Positions 1 to 5,955 are shown, numbered from the stretch's first letter. The stretch is DNA of 9,707 nucleotides from Syntrophorhabdus sp. PtaB.Bin184 (GCA_002067555.1 MVQQ01000235.1:1-9707), one strand, 5' to 3'. A program made the numbers and translations. Notes: generated from the sequence alone by a model not told the origin.

Positions 1-24
1 CAAGTGAAAGAGCTGAAAGGGTTG

Positions 25-44
25 ACGTTGCAGGTCTGCAACGT
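25..44. repeat. 9-bp perfect inverted repeat near the left edge
   Basis: ACGTTGCAG (25-33) and CTGCAACGT (36-44) are perfect reverse complements separated by two bases. The surrounding bases (1-57) resemble the short GTGAAG/GAACGTG words of the intergenic repeats elsewhere in the window. No T-run follows on either strand, so I do not call a terminator. It could be a folding element or operator ahead of the radical SAM gene. Confidence 0.45.
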
Positions 45-70
45 GAACGTGAAGGGCAGTGAGGGCCAGG

Positions 71-1189
71 ATGCCATCCTTACTGCCCTTCTTTTGGATG
101 GTGCGCATGAGCCCCGATGCTGAGAATGCCTTCGATTTTTTCGTCCAGATACATTTGACGGAGAGATGCAACCTGGCGTGTACCCACTGCTACCAGGAGG
201 GCAGGCCCGGGAAGGAGATGACCCTCGATGAGATTGGTCAGGGCCTGGCCGACATTTGCGATACCGTCCGGAGCTGGTCGGAGACGTACGAGATACCTTT
301 CGCCCCAAGCTTCAACGTGACGGGCGGGGAACCCTTCCTTCGAAAAGACCTTCCCGACATACTGCGGGGTATATCCCGATACGGTTTTGCCTCCTATCTG
401 CTTACCAACGGGACCCTTGTGGACGCAGAAAGGGCGCGGATGCTCGCTGACCTTGCCGTGCGGGGGGTGCAGGTGAGCGTGGAGGGGCCGGAGGAACTGC
501 ATGAAAGGATACGTGGAAAGGGGAGTTTTTCCTCTGCCATGCGGGGAATCGGTCACCTTCTCAATGCCGGTATAACGGTCTCGATGAACGTGACCCTCTC
601 CGAGTTGAACGGGGACTTCTTTCCCGATATCGTGTCCCTCGCCGTCGCTGCGGGTGTGCAACGCCTCGGTTTCTCCCGGCTCGTGCCCTACGGGAGGGGT
701 TCGGCCCTGTCGGGGAAGATACTTGGCAGGGAAAGATTGAGGAGACTCTATGAGGAGATACTCTCACTTGCGGTCCCGGGGCTCGAGATCACCACGGGGG
801 ACCCCCTGGCGACACAGCTCGCTGACGGCGGTGTCGGGGCGGAGCCCGATGCCCCTGCGCTCGGGGGATGCGCGGCGGGAATATCGGGAATCACAGTGCT
901 TCCCGACGGGACGCTCACGCCCTGTAGAAGGATTGGCATCCCCATCGGCAATATCCTGAGGGATGGGCTGAGGGAAGTGTGGGCGAATTCGGAGGTCCTC
1001 GCCGCCCTTCGTGACAGAAACTCCTACAACGGCAAATGCCGCACCTGTGCCCGGTGGGCGGGGTGCCGCGGGTGCCGGGCCATCGCATACGCCTGTTCCC
1101 TCTCCCGTGGCGGGAACGACTTCCTGGGGGAAGACCCGCAGTGTTTCTTTGAGGCGGTTCCGGGTTCCGGGTTCCAGGTTTCGGGTTAG
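71..1189 (+). CDS. Radical SAM/SPASM domain protein
   Basis: Cytoplasmic Fe-S enzyme that should cleave S-adenosylmethionine to start radical chemistry. Numbering from ATG 71 (372 aa): the radical SAM cluster motif is C33-x3-C37-x2-C40 inside HLTERCNLACTHCY, followed by TGGEP at 84-88. A C-terminal SPASM-type region runs from about 267 to 358 with C267, C285, C323-x2-C326-x5-C332-x2-C335, C342 and C358, enough for auxiliary Fe-S clusters. SPASM proteins usually modify ribosomal peptides, mature enzymes, or act in heme or cofactor pathways; which applies here cannot be read from the sequence, and no precursor peptide is visible. Start is uncertain: GTG 59, ATG 71 (GAGGG five bases upstream, preferred) or ATG 107. 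The last residues, AVPGSGFQVSG, are encoded by a 7-base repeat array and are probably not part of the ancestral fold. The neighbour beyond the left edge is unknown. Confidence 0.9.
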   Translation: MPSLLPFFWMVRMSPDAENAFDFFVQIHLTERCNLACTHCYQEGRPGKEMTLDEIGQGLADICDTVRSWSETYEIPFAPSFNVTGGEPFLRKDLPDILRGISRYGFASYLLTNGTLVDAERARMLADLAVRGVQVSVEGPEELHERIRGKGSFSSAMRGIGHLLNAGITVSMNVTLSELNGDFFPDIVSLAVAAGVQRLGFSRLVPYGRGSALSGKILGRERLRRLYEEILSLAVPGLEITTGDPLATQLADGGVGAEPDAPALGGCAAGISGITVLPDGTLTPCRRIGIPIGNILRDGLREVWANSEVLAALRDRNSYNGKCRTCARWAGCRGCRAIAYACSLSRGGNDFLGEDPQCFFEAVPGSGFQVSG

Positions 1190-1190
1190 A
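1156..1190 (+). repeat. Five-unit 7-bp repeat array running through a stop codon
   Basis: Heptads GGTTCCG, GGTTCCG, GGTTCCA, GGTTTCG and GGTTAGA lie head to tail. The array covers the last eleven sense codons and the TAG stop (1187-1189) of the radical SAM gene. Because 7 is not a multiple of 3, the reading frame shifts through the unit and gives the Gly/Ser/Pro/Val-rich tail. Related units in the opposite orientation (TGAAACC, TGGAACC) occur at 3422-3442 and 7428-7455. Confidence 0.85.
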
Positions 1191-1289
1191 GGCCGGGAAT
1201 CGGAGGCATCCCACATCTGTCAAAAATAGATCCACGCCAACGCACATGCTGACTCTCCGGAGTATCCGCGGGAGAGATGAATGACCAAG

Positions 1290-1433
1290 TGACCAAATTC
1301 CAATGAGCAATGAAGAAGACAATGCCCAATTCACCAATAACCAATTGAACAAGGATCAGCGCACAACGGACTGCGTGTATCGTTTTTTTGTTATTGGTTA
1401 TTGTCTGTTTCTCTGGTTATTGGAATCTGGTCA
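1290..1433. repeat. Inverted CCAAT-type repeat at convergent junction 1
   Basis: TGACCAAATTCCAAT (1290-1304) matches the reverse complement of 1419-1433 at 14 of 15 bases. AGACAAT (1317-1323) matches the reverse complement of 1400-1406 perfectly, and CAATAACCAAT (1335-1345) that of 1393-1403 perfectly. The region between the two convergent stop codons can therefore fold as one long interrupted hairpin, although the inner two pairs compete for overlapping bases. The right arm includes the TGA stop of the AI-2E family gene (1431-1433). Each arm is built from loose CCAATGA/CCAATAA units. Confidence 0.75.
1354..1389 (+). terminator. Candidate intrinsic terminator after the radical SAM gene
   Basis: GCGCA (1359-1363) pairs with TGCGT (1372-1376, one G-T pair) around an eight-base loop, with GAT/ATC able to pair outside it. 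Seven T (1383-1389) follow. The stem is short and lies about 170 bases past the stop, inside the larger inverted repeat, so it may be only the tip of that structure. Confidence 0.4.
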
Positions 1434-2501
1434 TTGATCGTTATTTTCCGTCTTGTATCTTTCCTCTTCGGAAAAGCGGAAGATGTCGAAGACGGAGATG
1501 AAGAGGGCGAGGACGAGAGGGCCGAGGATGAAACCTATGAAACCAAAGAACTTGATGCCCCCGAGGATGGCGAAGAAGATGGCAACTGTGGGCATCTTCA
1601 TCTTGCCCTTGATGATGAGCGGCCTGAGGATGTTGTCGACGGAGCTTATCGCGAGAACTCCGACGAGAATGAGGATGACGCCTTTCAGGTACTGCGCCTG
1701 AAAGAAGAGATAGATGACGATGGGGCCCCAGACGATGAAGGTGCCAACCACGGGAATAAAGGACGAGACGAACATGGCAAGAGCCCAGACCATGGGGGAG
1801 TGGATACCGAGAAGGGCAAAGGTGATGCCGCCGATGATCGCCTGCGACATGGCGACGACGACACCTCCATAGATCGTGGAGACGACGATGTCCTTTGTCT
1901 GCTGGAGGAGCCGGGTGCGCTGTCGCCGGGAAAAGGGCATGAAGCCCTCCAGCTTTTCGATGAGGGCGGGACCATCCTCGAGAAAGAAGAAGGTGCACAG
2001 GAAAATGAAGATGAAATTGATGCCGACGGTGACGATATTGCCGAAACCCGTTTTTATGAGACCCGTGGATGCCTTGGCCACGTTGATGATGCCATGGGTG
2101 ACGGCCTCGTAGAATTCCCCCTCCGTCATCCGGAGGATGACGAGGAGTTTCTGAATAAAGGTATTGACCACCGGGTGGCCGAGAAAGCTCTGGAGCAGGT
2201 TGCCCTCGGCCGTCTGGACACGGTTCACGAGAGAGACCGTCTCCAGGGTCAAAAGATAGGCGAAATAGGAGAAAGGCCCGATGATGATAAGGAAGATGGC
2301 GAGGAGCGTCAGCACCGATGCGACTGCCCTGTACCTCACGTACCTCAGGATAAAGGCGTAAAAAGGATAGAAGACGACGGAAAAGACAACGGCCCACATG
2401 ATGGGGGAGAGGAAGGGGTCGACGATCCTGTATGTCAGGTACCCGAGCACCGCGACGATGAAGACGAGGACGAGATTGTAGAACCTGTTGCCCGTGATCA
2501 T
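1431..2501 (-). CDS. AI-2E family transporter (PerM/UPF0118 family)
   Basis: Polytopic inner-membrane protein of 356 aa, a usual length for the family. Hydrophobic segments lie near residues 8-26, 32-52, 60-85, 155-173, 208-232, 236-262, 270-286 and 303-338. Family landmarks are FIPVVGTFIVWGP (248-260) and the DNILRPL (289-295) to GFILGPLVLAL (323-333) block, typical of AI-2E exporters. Members have been linked to autoinducer-2 export, ion antiport or small-molecule efflux; the substrate cannot be assigned here. It is the third gene of the DUF948-YtxH-transporter operon, about 80 bases after the YtxH stop. The start is odd: ATG 2501 has no good ribosome site, there is no alternative start in frame after an upstream TAA, and a strong purine tract sits before an out-of-frame ATG at 2529. 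The last residues NNDQ and the stop lie in the junction repeat. Confidence 0.93.
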   Translation of the reverse strand: MITGNRFYNLVLVFIVAVLGYLTYRIVDPFLSPIMWAVVFSVVFYPFYAFILRYVRYRAVASVLTLLAIFLIIIGPFSYFAYLLTLETVSLVNRVQTAEGNLLQSFLGHPVVNTFIQKLLVILRMTEGEFYEAVTHGIINVAKASTGLIKTGFGNIVTVGINFIFIFLCTFFFLEDGPALIEKLEGFMPFSRRQRTRLLQQTKDIVVSTIYGGVVVAMSQAIIGGITFALLGIHSPMVWALAMFVSSFIPVVGTFIVWGPIVIYLFFQAQYLKGVILILVGVLAISSVDNILRPLIIKGKMKMPTVAIFFAILGGIKFFGFIGFILGPLVLALFISVFDIFRFSEEERYKTENNDQ

Positions 2502-2581
2502 TGGCCCGCCCGAACAGAGATAAGGCCATCCCCTCCTCGGGGGACAGCCTTACTGAATGATGTCAGAGTATCGATCGTATC

Positions 2582-2884
2582 TCAGCCCTGTTTTTCTCTT
2601 TCGTATGCTTCCTTCCCGGCCTCCACGGCCTTGCTGATGATGTTTTTCTCCTTGTCGAGGAGTTCCCTGCCCCTGTCGACAAGGCCAGATGCCTTTTCCT
2701 TCACCTGGCCCACATACTCCTCGGCCCTGTCTCTGGCGTCCTCGGCGAATTCCTTGATCATCTTCCTCGTTTCCTGTCCCGTCTTCGGCGCCGTGAGCAG
2801 CGCCACACCCGCGCCGATTATTCCGCCGATGAAGAAAGAGAGAAGAACCGTGCCCGCACTGAAACCGCTGTCCTGCTGTCCCAT
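2582..2884 (-). CDS. YtxH domain-containing protein
   Basis: Small protein of 100 aa: one N-terminal membrane segment (about 9-31, rich in Gly and Ala), the typical LLTAPKTGQETR block at 29-40, then a charged helical region to the end that is probably a coiled coil or amphipathic helix. The YtxH family includes Bacillus general-stress proteins, but its biochemical role is unknown. Start ATG 2884 has a near-ideal AGGAGG (2891-2896) six bases upstream. It begins 17 bases after the DUF948 stop, so the two are almost certainly co-transcribed. DUF948 and YtxH proteins share a layout (one anchor plus a long helix), and their adjacency suggests a shared envelope or stress role; that is inference. 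Confidence 0.9.
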   Translation of the reverse strand: MGQQDSGFSAGTVLLSFFIGGIIGAGVALLTAPKTGQETRKMIKEFAEDARDRAEEYVGQVKEKASGLVDRGRELLDKEKNIISKAVEAGKEAYEREKQG

Positions 2885-2901
2885 ACACTACCTCCTTTTT
2901 T

Positions 2902-3297
2902 TTACTGCCGCGTCCCGCCCCGGGCGCAGACGTTTCTCAAAAAATAACCTATGCCTGCCTTGATCCCGGCTTTCAGTCCCCGTGTTTCGCCGACCGACGC
3001 CTGAGCTGCGCTCTTTACCGCGTAACTTACCTGTTCCACGGCCTCTCCGACACTCCTGACGGAACCCGAGAGATACCGGATATCGTCCGTCAGGGTGCCC
3101 ACGTCATCGGTGATCTTCCTGACGCTCTTCAACGTCGCCTGCAATTCCTCCAATGCCGGTCGGAGGCTCGTTTCCGTGGTCTCCACGAACCTCTCCAGCG
3201 AGGCAATGGTCCTCTTGAGATTCAGTATCATATAAACGACGTACACAACGAGAACAACTGCAGCCAGGGTTATGATACCCAGAAAGATGTTGTTCAT
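2902..3297 (-). CDS. DUF948-type membrane-anchored coiled-coil protein
   Basis: 131 aa. A single N-terminal transmembrane helix (about 4-24) is followed by a long helical segment (about 25-95) with repeated hydrophobic spacing, of the kind seen in DUF948 proteins and reminiscent of the periplasmic or cytoplasmic stalks of chemoreceptors. The C-terminus holds a short Gly/Ala-rich hydrophobic patch (LKAGIKAGIGYFL, 107-119) and a basic tail. Function is not known for the family. It is the first gene of a minus-strand operon; the ribosome site GAGGGGG lies just before ATG 3297, and a strong sigma70 promoter lies about 80 bases upstream. Confidence 0.82.
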   Translation of the reverse strand: MNNIFLGIITLAAVVLVVYVVYMILNLKRTIASLERFVETTETSLRPALEELQATLKSVRKITDDVGTLTDDIRYLSGSVRSVGEAVEQVSYAVKSAAQASVGETRGLKAGIKAGIGYFLRNVCARGGTRQ

Positions 3298-3374
3298 GAC
3301 ACCCCCTCTTTGTCGGGACCGACCGCGGAGCAGGATACGTATGCTATGCCCTATCCCGTGAACGAACTTAGTAC

Positions 3375-3403
3375 ATTATAACCTGTGTAGTAACGTAAGA
3401 CAA
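3375..3403 (-). promoter_or_regulatory. Sigma70 promoter for the DUF948-YtxH-transporter operon
   Basis: On the minus strand, TTGTCT (revcomp of 3398-3403) and a perfect TATAAT (revcomp of 3375-3380) are separated by exactly 17 bases. Transcription would begin near 3368, giving an untranslated leader of about 70 bases. Confidence 0.75.
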
Positions 3404-3421
3404 GGTTTCGGGGAAAAAACG

Positions 3422-3443
3422 TGAAACTTGAAACCTGGAACCG
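3422..3443 (+). repeat. 7-bp repeat units between divergent promoters
   Basis: TGAAACT, TGAAACC and TGGAACC lie in tandem (3422-3442). They are the inverted form of the GGTTCCA/GGTTTCG units at 1156-1190. The second unit supplies the TTGAAA used as -35 box by the + strand promoter. Confidence 0.65.
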
Positions 3444-3457
3444 TCTGTCCTTATAAT
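3428..3457 (+). promoter_or_regulatory. Sigma70-type promoter for the flavoprotein-TtcA operon
   Basis: TTGAAA (3428-3433, 5 of 6 to consensus) and a perfect TATAAT (3452-3457) are separated by 18 bases. Transcription would start near 3464, about 75 bases before the ATG at 3539, so the inverted repeat at 3478-3511 would lie in the leader. Confidence 0.65.
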
Positions 3458-3477
3458 AAGGCAACGAAACGGAGATC

Positions 3478-3523
3478 GTGACAGGTATTCCGATGACCCA
3501 TGACCTGTCACCCATTACCTGTC
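3478..3523 (+). promoter_or_regulatory. Leader inverted repeat upstream of the flavoprotein
   Basis: GTGACAGGT (3478-3486) and ACCTGTCAC (3503-3511) are perfect 9-bp reverse complements with a 16-base loop. A second ACCTGTC at 3517-3523 could pair with the same left arm, ending four bases before the ribosome site. This could be an operator with direct half-sites, a leader hairpin with two states, or another copy of the genome's intergenic repeat words. Confidence 0.5.
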
Positions 3524-3526
3524 TCC

Positions 3527-3533
3527 AGGGAGG
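3527..3533 (+). promoter_or_regulatory. Ribosome binding site deciding the flavoprotein start
   Basis: AGGGAGG lies two bases before ATG 3536 and five before ATG 3539. The spacing favours 3539 (protein beginning MKNAVILFGSPR) over 3536 and over the more distant ATG at 3500. Confidence 0.7.
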
Positions 3534-3538
3534 ACATG

Positions 3539-4084
3539 ATGAAAAATGCGGTTATCCTTTTCGGGAGTCCCCGGAAGAAGGGCAACACCGTCGAACTGGC
3601 CCGGGCGATGTCGGCCGTATTGAAGGACAGGGGGTGGGGCGTACGGATGCTCTATCTCAATGACCTCAATATCCGGCCCTGCCAGGGCTGCTATGTCTGC
3701 CTGCCCGGGGGCGTCTGCAAGATAAACGACGACATGAAGGACGTCCGCAAGTACATCATGGAATCGGACCTCATCGTTTACGCGACGCCGATCTACTGGT
3801 TCGGTCCCTCGGGGCAGCTCAAGCTCGTCATGGACCGGTCCATCGCCTTCATGGACGAAAGCTATGGGTCCCGAATAGAGGGAAAGAAGGCCGTTACCCT
3901 GACGACCTTCGCCGACGAGGACATGGACTCCTGCCGTCCGGCGATCGACATATTCCGGAAGACCTTTGACCTTCTCAAGGTTGCCTACGCGGGACAGGTC
4001 AACGCGCCGGGCTGCCAGCCGGAAGGAGGCGTCAGACAGGAGTACATAGACAAGGCAAGGGCCCTCGCTGAATCGCTGGCATGA
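3539..4084 (+). CDS. Iron-sulfur flavoprotein (Isf-like, NADPH-dependent FMN reductase fold)
   Basis: 181 aa with a flavodoxin-like fold. The N-terminal FMN phosphate loop is GSPRKKGNT (9-17). The compact cysteine motif C48-x2-C51-x2-C54-x5-C60 matches that of the iron-sulfur flavoproteins (Isf) of methanogens and other anaerobes, where it binds a [4Fe-4S] cluster next to FMN. The block TPIYWFGPSGQLKLVMDR (83-100) is the usual second flavin and dimer segment. Likely role: one- or two-electron transfer between ferredoxin-like donors and a partner or small oxidants. The stop TGA overlaps the ATG of the TtcA-like gene (ATGA), indicating translational coupling. The cysteine motif separates it from plain FMN reductases; the physiological partner is unknown. 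Confidence 0.88.
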   Translation: MKNAVILFGSPRKKGNTVELARAMSAVLKDRGWGVRMLYLNDLNIRPCQGCYVCLPGGVCKINDDMKDVRKYIMESDLIVYATPIYWFGPSGQLKLVMDRSIAFMDESYGSRIEGKKAVTLTTFADEDMDSCRPAIDIFRKTFDLLKVAYAGQVNAPGCQPEGGVRQEYIDKARALAESLA

Positions 4085-4812
4085 ACATCCGCGGCCCCTT
4101 CTACTTTATCACCAAGAAAACGGGCAAGGCCATCTGGGACTACAGGATGATCTCCGACGGGGACAAGGTCATCGTCGCCGTTTCAGGCGGCAAGGACAGC
4201 CTGTGTCTTCTCAAGATCATGCAGGAACGGCTCAAGTTCGTGCCCATCGACTACGAGCTCATCGCCTGTCACGTGGACATGGGTTTCCCCTGGGTCAACG
4301 CGGACATGCTTGCCGACTACTTCGAAAAGGAAGGTCTTTCCTACATCATCGCCCGCCCCCCCGAGGACTGGACGGGAGACATCGAGAACCTCGACTGCTT
4401 CTGGTGCAGCTGGAACAGGCGGAAGGCGGTCTTCGACCTCGCGGGAGACATAGGCGCCAACAAGATCGCCTTCGCCCACCACATGGACGACATCATCGAG
4501 ACGATGCTTCTCAACCTCTTCTTTCAAGGCGAGATCGGTACCATGATGCCCTACCAGGACATGTTCGACGGCGAACTGGCCATCATCCGCCCCCTCGCCT
4601 ACGTGGAAGAGAAGGAGCTCACCCGTCTCGCGACGATCCTCAACCTGCCCGTCATCGCCTCGGAGTGTCCCCGCGGCGACGTCTCAAAACGCAACCTCGT
4701 GAAAGGCATCGTCGCCGACCTCAAGAAACACAACCGCAACGTGAAGAAGAACATCTTCAGAAGCCTCGCCAAGATCCGGCAGGAATACCTGCCGGAAAAA
4801 GCACCAAGGTAA
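4081..4812 (+). CDS. TtcA-like PP-loop tRNA thiolation enzyme
   Basis: 243 aa, ATP-pyrophosphatase (PP-loop) family. SGGKDS (35-40) is the ATP-binding loop. The AHHMDDIIETMLLN segment (132-145) and IRPLAYVEEKEL (169-180) are typical of TtcA, which adenylates and 2-thiolates cytidine 32 of certain tRNAs. C106-FW-C109 and C196 occupy the places of the three cysteines that hold the [4Fe-4S] cluster of TtcA, so this is the Fe-S-dependent type. It is shorter than E. coli TtcA (about 311 aa), and the residues around CFWC differ from the usual CxLC context, so another tRNA or a non-tRNA substrate is possible; I give no symbol. ATG 4081 overlaps the flavoprotein stop, so the electron donor for its cluster could be that flavoprotein (inference). 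Confidence 0.85.
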   Translation: MNIRGPFYFITKKTGKAIWDYRMISDGDKVIVAVSGGKDSLCLLKIMQERLKFVPIDYELIACHVDMGFPWVNADMLADYFEKEGLSYIIARPPEDWTGDIENLDCFWCSWNRRKAVFDLAGDIGANKIAFAHHMDDIIETMLLNLFFQGEIGTMMPYQDMFDGELAIIRPLAYVEEKELTRLATILNLPVIASECPRGDVSKRNLVKGIVADLKKHNRNVKKNIFRSLAKIRQEYLPEKAPR

Positions 4813-4826
4813 GAAGACGGTTGCAG

Positions 4827-4932
4827 CCGCTTGAACAGTTTGAACGTTTAGAGACAATTCTCCCTCATACCATCCTGTAGGCCCCGGATGAAGGACCTTT
4901 TTTGGCCTTTAACGTTCAAGCGGTTCAAGCGG
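4827..4932. repeat. Inverted TTGAAC-type repeat at convergent junction 2
   Basis: Arms 4827-4848 and 4911-4932 are reverse complements at 20 of 22 bases, separated by 62 bases. Each arm holds two TTGAAC cores nine bases apart (TTGAACAGT then TTGAACGTT on the left), and a third degenerate unit (TTTAAGCCG) follows on the right up to the DUF2752 stop. The arms nearly fill the gap between two convergent stop codons. Confidence 0.8.
4879..4903 (+). terminator. Weak intrinsic terminator candidate after the TtcA-like gene
   Basis: AGGCCC (4879-4884) pairs with GGACCT (4893-4898) with one mismatch around an eight-base loop, and six T (4898-4903) follow. It sits in the loop of the larger inverted repeat. 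Confidence 0.35.
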
Positions 4933-4944
4933 TTTAAGCCGCCT

Positions 4945-5349
4945 TTAGGTGGTCAGGGCCGGCAGCAGTCTGTCGAATATCCAGAAGGTGATGACGAGGC
5001 CGAGGATGACGAAGTAGGCGTGCGGGAGGATGGCCCGGATAACTGTCGGTACCCTTTCCAGCCAGCGGCGGGGCAGGATGCTGGCCGTCACGAGGGCGAT
5101 CAGGAAGAAGGAAAAGGGGTTGTAGAGGAGGGCGTCGGAGGGGTTGCCCGCGATGAGGCAGAGGACGGCGCGGGTCATGCCGCAACCGGGGCAGGGGATG
5201 CCCGTGAGAAGCTCGAAGGGGCAGAAGACGGGGATAGACCCAGCGAGTCTGCCTGCGGGCAGGATACCCGTCGCGTGCACGCCGGCGAGGACGAGAAGAA
5301 AGGACGCGAAACCCGAGGCTATCTTCCGGGGGATGAGGTAATGGTCCAT
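4945..5349 (-). CDS. DUF2752 domain-containing membrane protein
   Basis: 134 aa with membrane segments near 9-29, 76-93 and 108-128. The family core is clear: C43-PFELLTGIP-C53-PGCGMTRA, with the CPGCGMTR block at 53-60, cysteines C53 and C56, and a downstream NP (69-70) ahead of a hydrophobic helix. DUF2752 has no established function; the conserved cysteines could bind metal or undergo redox change. The gene starts one base after the stop of the zinc-ribbon/DUF4234 gene (TAG G ATG), so the two are translationally coupled and their products probably act together in the membrane. The repeat array of junction 2 begins just past the stop. Confidence 0.88.
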   Translation of the reverse strand: MDHYLIPRKIASGFASFLLVLAGVHATGILPAGRLAGSIPVFCPFELLTGIPCPGCGMTRAVLCLIAGNPSDALLYNPFSFFLIALVTASILPRRWLERVPTVIRAILPHAYFVILGLVITFWIFDRLLPALTT

Positions 5350-5350
5350 C

Positions 5351-5929
5351 CTACTTGCCGAAGAACTTGTTGATCTCGTTCTGCTGTATCGCGTCCGTCA
5401 CGATGTTGAGGCCGATTATCGTGAGGATGAGGCTCAACACGGGCAGGTCCTTGGACCTGGGGAAGCCGCGTGAATCCTGGGCCTCCACGATGCCCTGGGC
5501 CATGTAGTACTCGTAGTAGATGTTGTAGAGACCACATGTGATGAGCGTCAGGAAGAACCAGAGCCAGAAGCTGTATCTCTCCTGCCCGACGAGGTGGTTG
5601 ATGGCGCGCATCTGCCGGGCCTGCCAGAAGAACCAGTAGATCCCGCAGGTTATGACGGAGAGGATGATATCGAGGGCGATGTTCGATGTGAGGGTGCCCG
5701 ACGGGGGTTCGGAGAGAGGGGGCCCGGACATCCTTCCCTGGTTCACCTCCCCCTGCGGGGCGCCAATGGATTTGCCGCAGGCGGAGCAGAACAGAGACCC
5801 TGGGGCGATCTGGACTCCGCAGTGGGGACAGACTGTTATCCCCGAGCCGGAGGCCCCGAACTCCCTTCCGCATTTTATGCAGAACCGTGATCCCTCAGGG
5901 CTTTCGTTACCGCACCTGTCGCAGCGCAT
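5351..5929 (-). CDS. Double zinc-ribbon DUF4234 membrane protein
   Basis: 192 aa from ATG 5929, chosen because GGAGGAGG (5936-5943) lies six bases upstream and a promoter sits just beyond; the frame stays open further upstream but that part would lie past the promoter. Two zinc ribbons come first: C3/C6 with C17/C20, then C34/C37 with C48/C51. A Gly/Pro/Ser linker (about 55-80) leads to a DUF4234-type membrane region with segments near 84-104, 119-141 and 162-180. Two related ITCG-[IL]-Y motifs (93-98 and 130-135) suggest an internal duplication. Zinc-ribbon-plus-membrane proteins are common in bacteria but mostly uncharacterised. It is the first gene of a two-gene operon with the DUF2752 gene. 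Confidence 0.87.
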   Translation of the reverse strand: MRCDRCGNESPEGSRFCIKCGREFGASGSGITVCPHCGVQIAPGSLFCSACGKSIGAPQGEVNQGRMSGPPLSEPPSGTLTSNIALDIILSVITCGIYWFFWQARQMRAINHLVGQERYSFWLWFFLTLITCGLYNIYYEYYMAQGIVEAQDSRGFPRSKDLPVLSLILTIIGLNIVTDAIQQNEINKFFGK

Positions 5930-5955
5930 ACTGTACCTCCTCCGAAGTTTTCCCG

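Noticed and set aside
1..123. A frame open from the left edge to a TGA at 121-123 (about 40 residues)
   Set aside because: It covers an inverted repeat and repeat-like words, overlaps the radical SAM start by about 50 bases, and its translation shows no family features. It could be the end of an upstream gene but I cannot support it.
1290..1433. CRISPR-like array
   Set aside because: The repeat units are 7-9 bases, degenerate and inverted, with no unique spacers of constant length.
1441..2529. A 362-codon minus-strand frame overlapping the AI-2E family gene, with a good purine tract before its ATG
   Set aside because: The product is rich in Arg, His and Pro with no recognisable fold, while the other frame encodes a clear family member. 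The start oddity is kept as a finding, not as a gene.
1401..2963. A 520-codon open frame on the + strand across the AI-2E family and YtxH genes
   Set aside because: It is very acidic and low in complexity, as expected from the antisense of hydrophobic, GC-rich coding sequence. It lies opposite two well-recognised genes and has no domain or plausible start context.
3478..3511. Intrinsic terminator reading in the + direction
   Set aside because: No T-run follows the inverted repeat, and it lies just downstream of a promoter, before the ribosome site.
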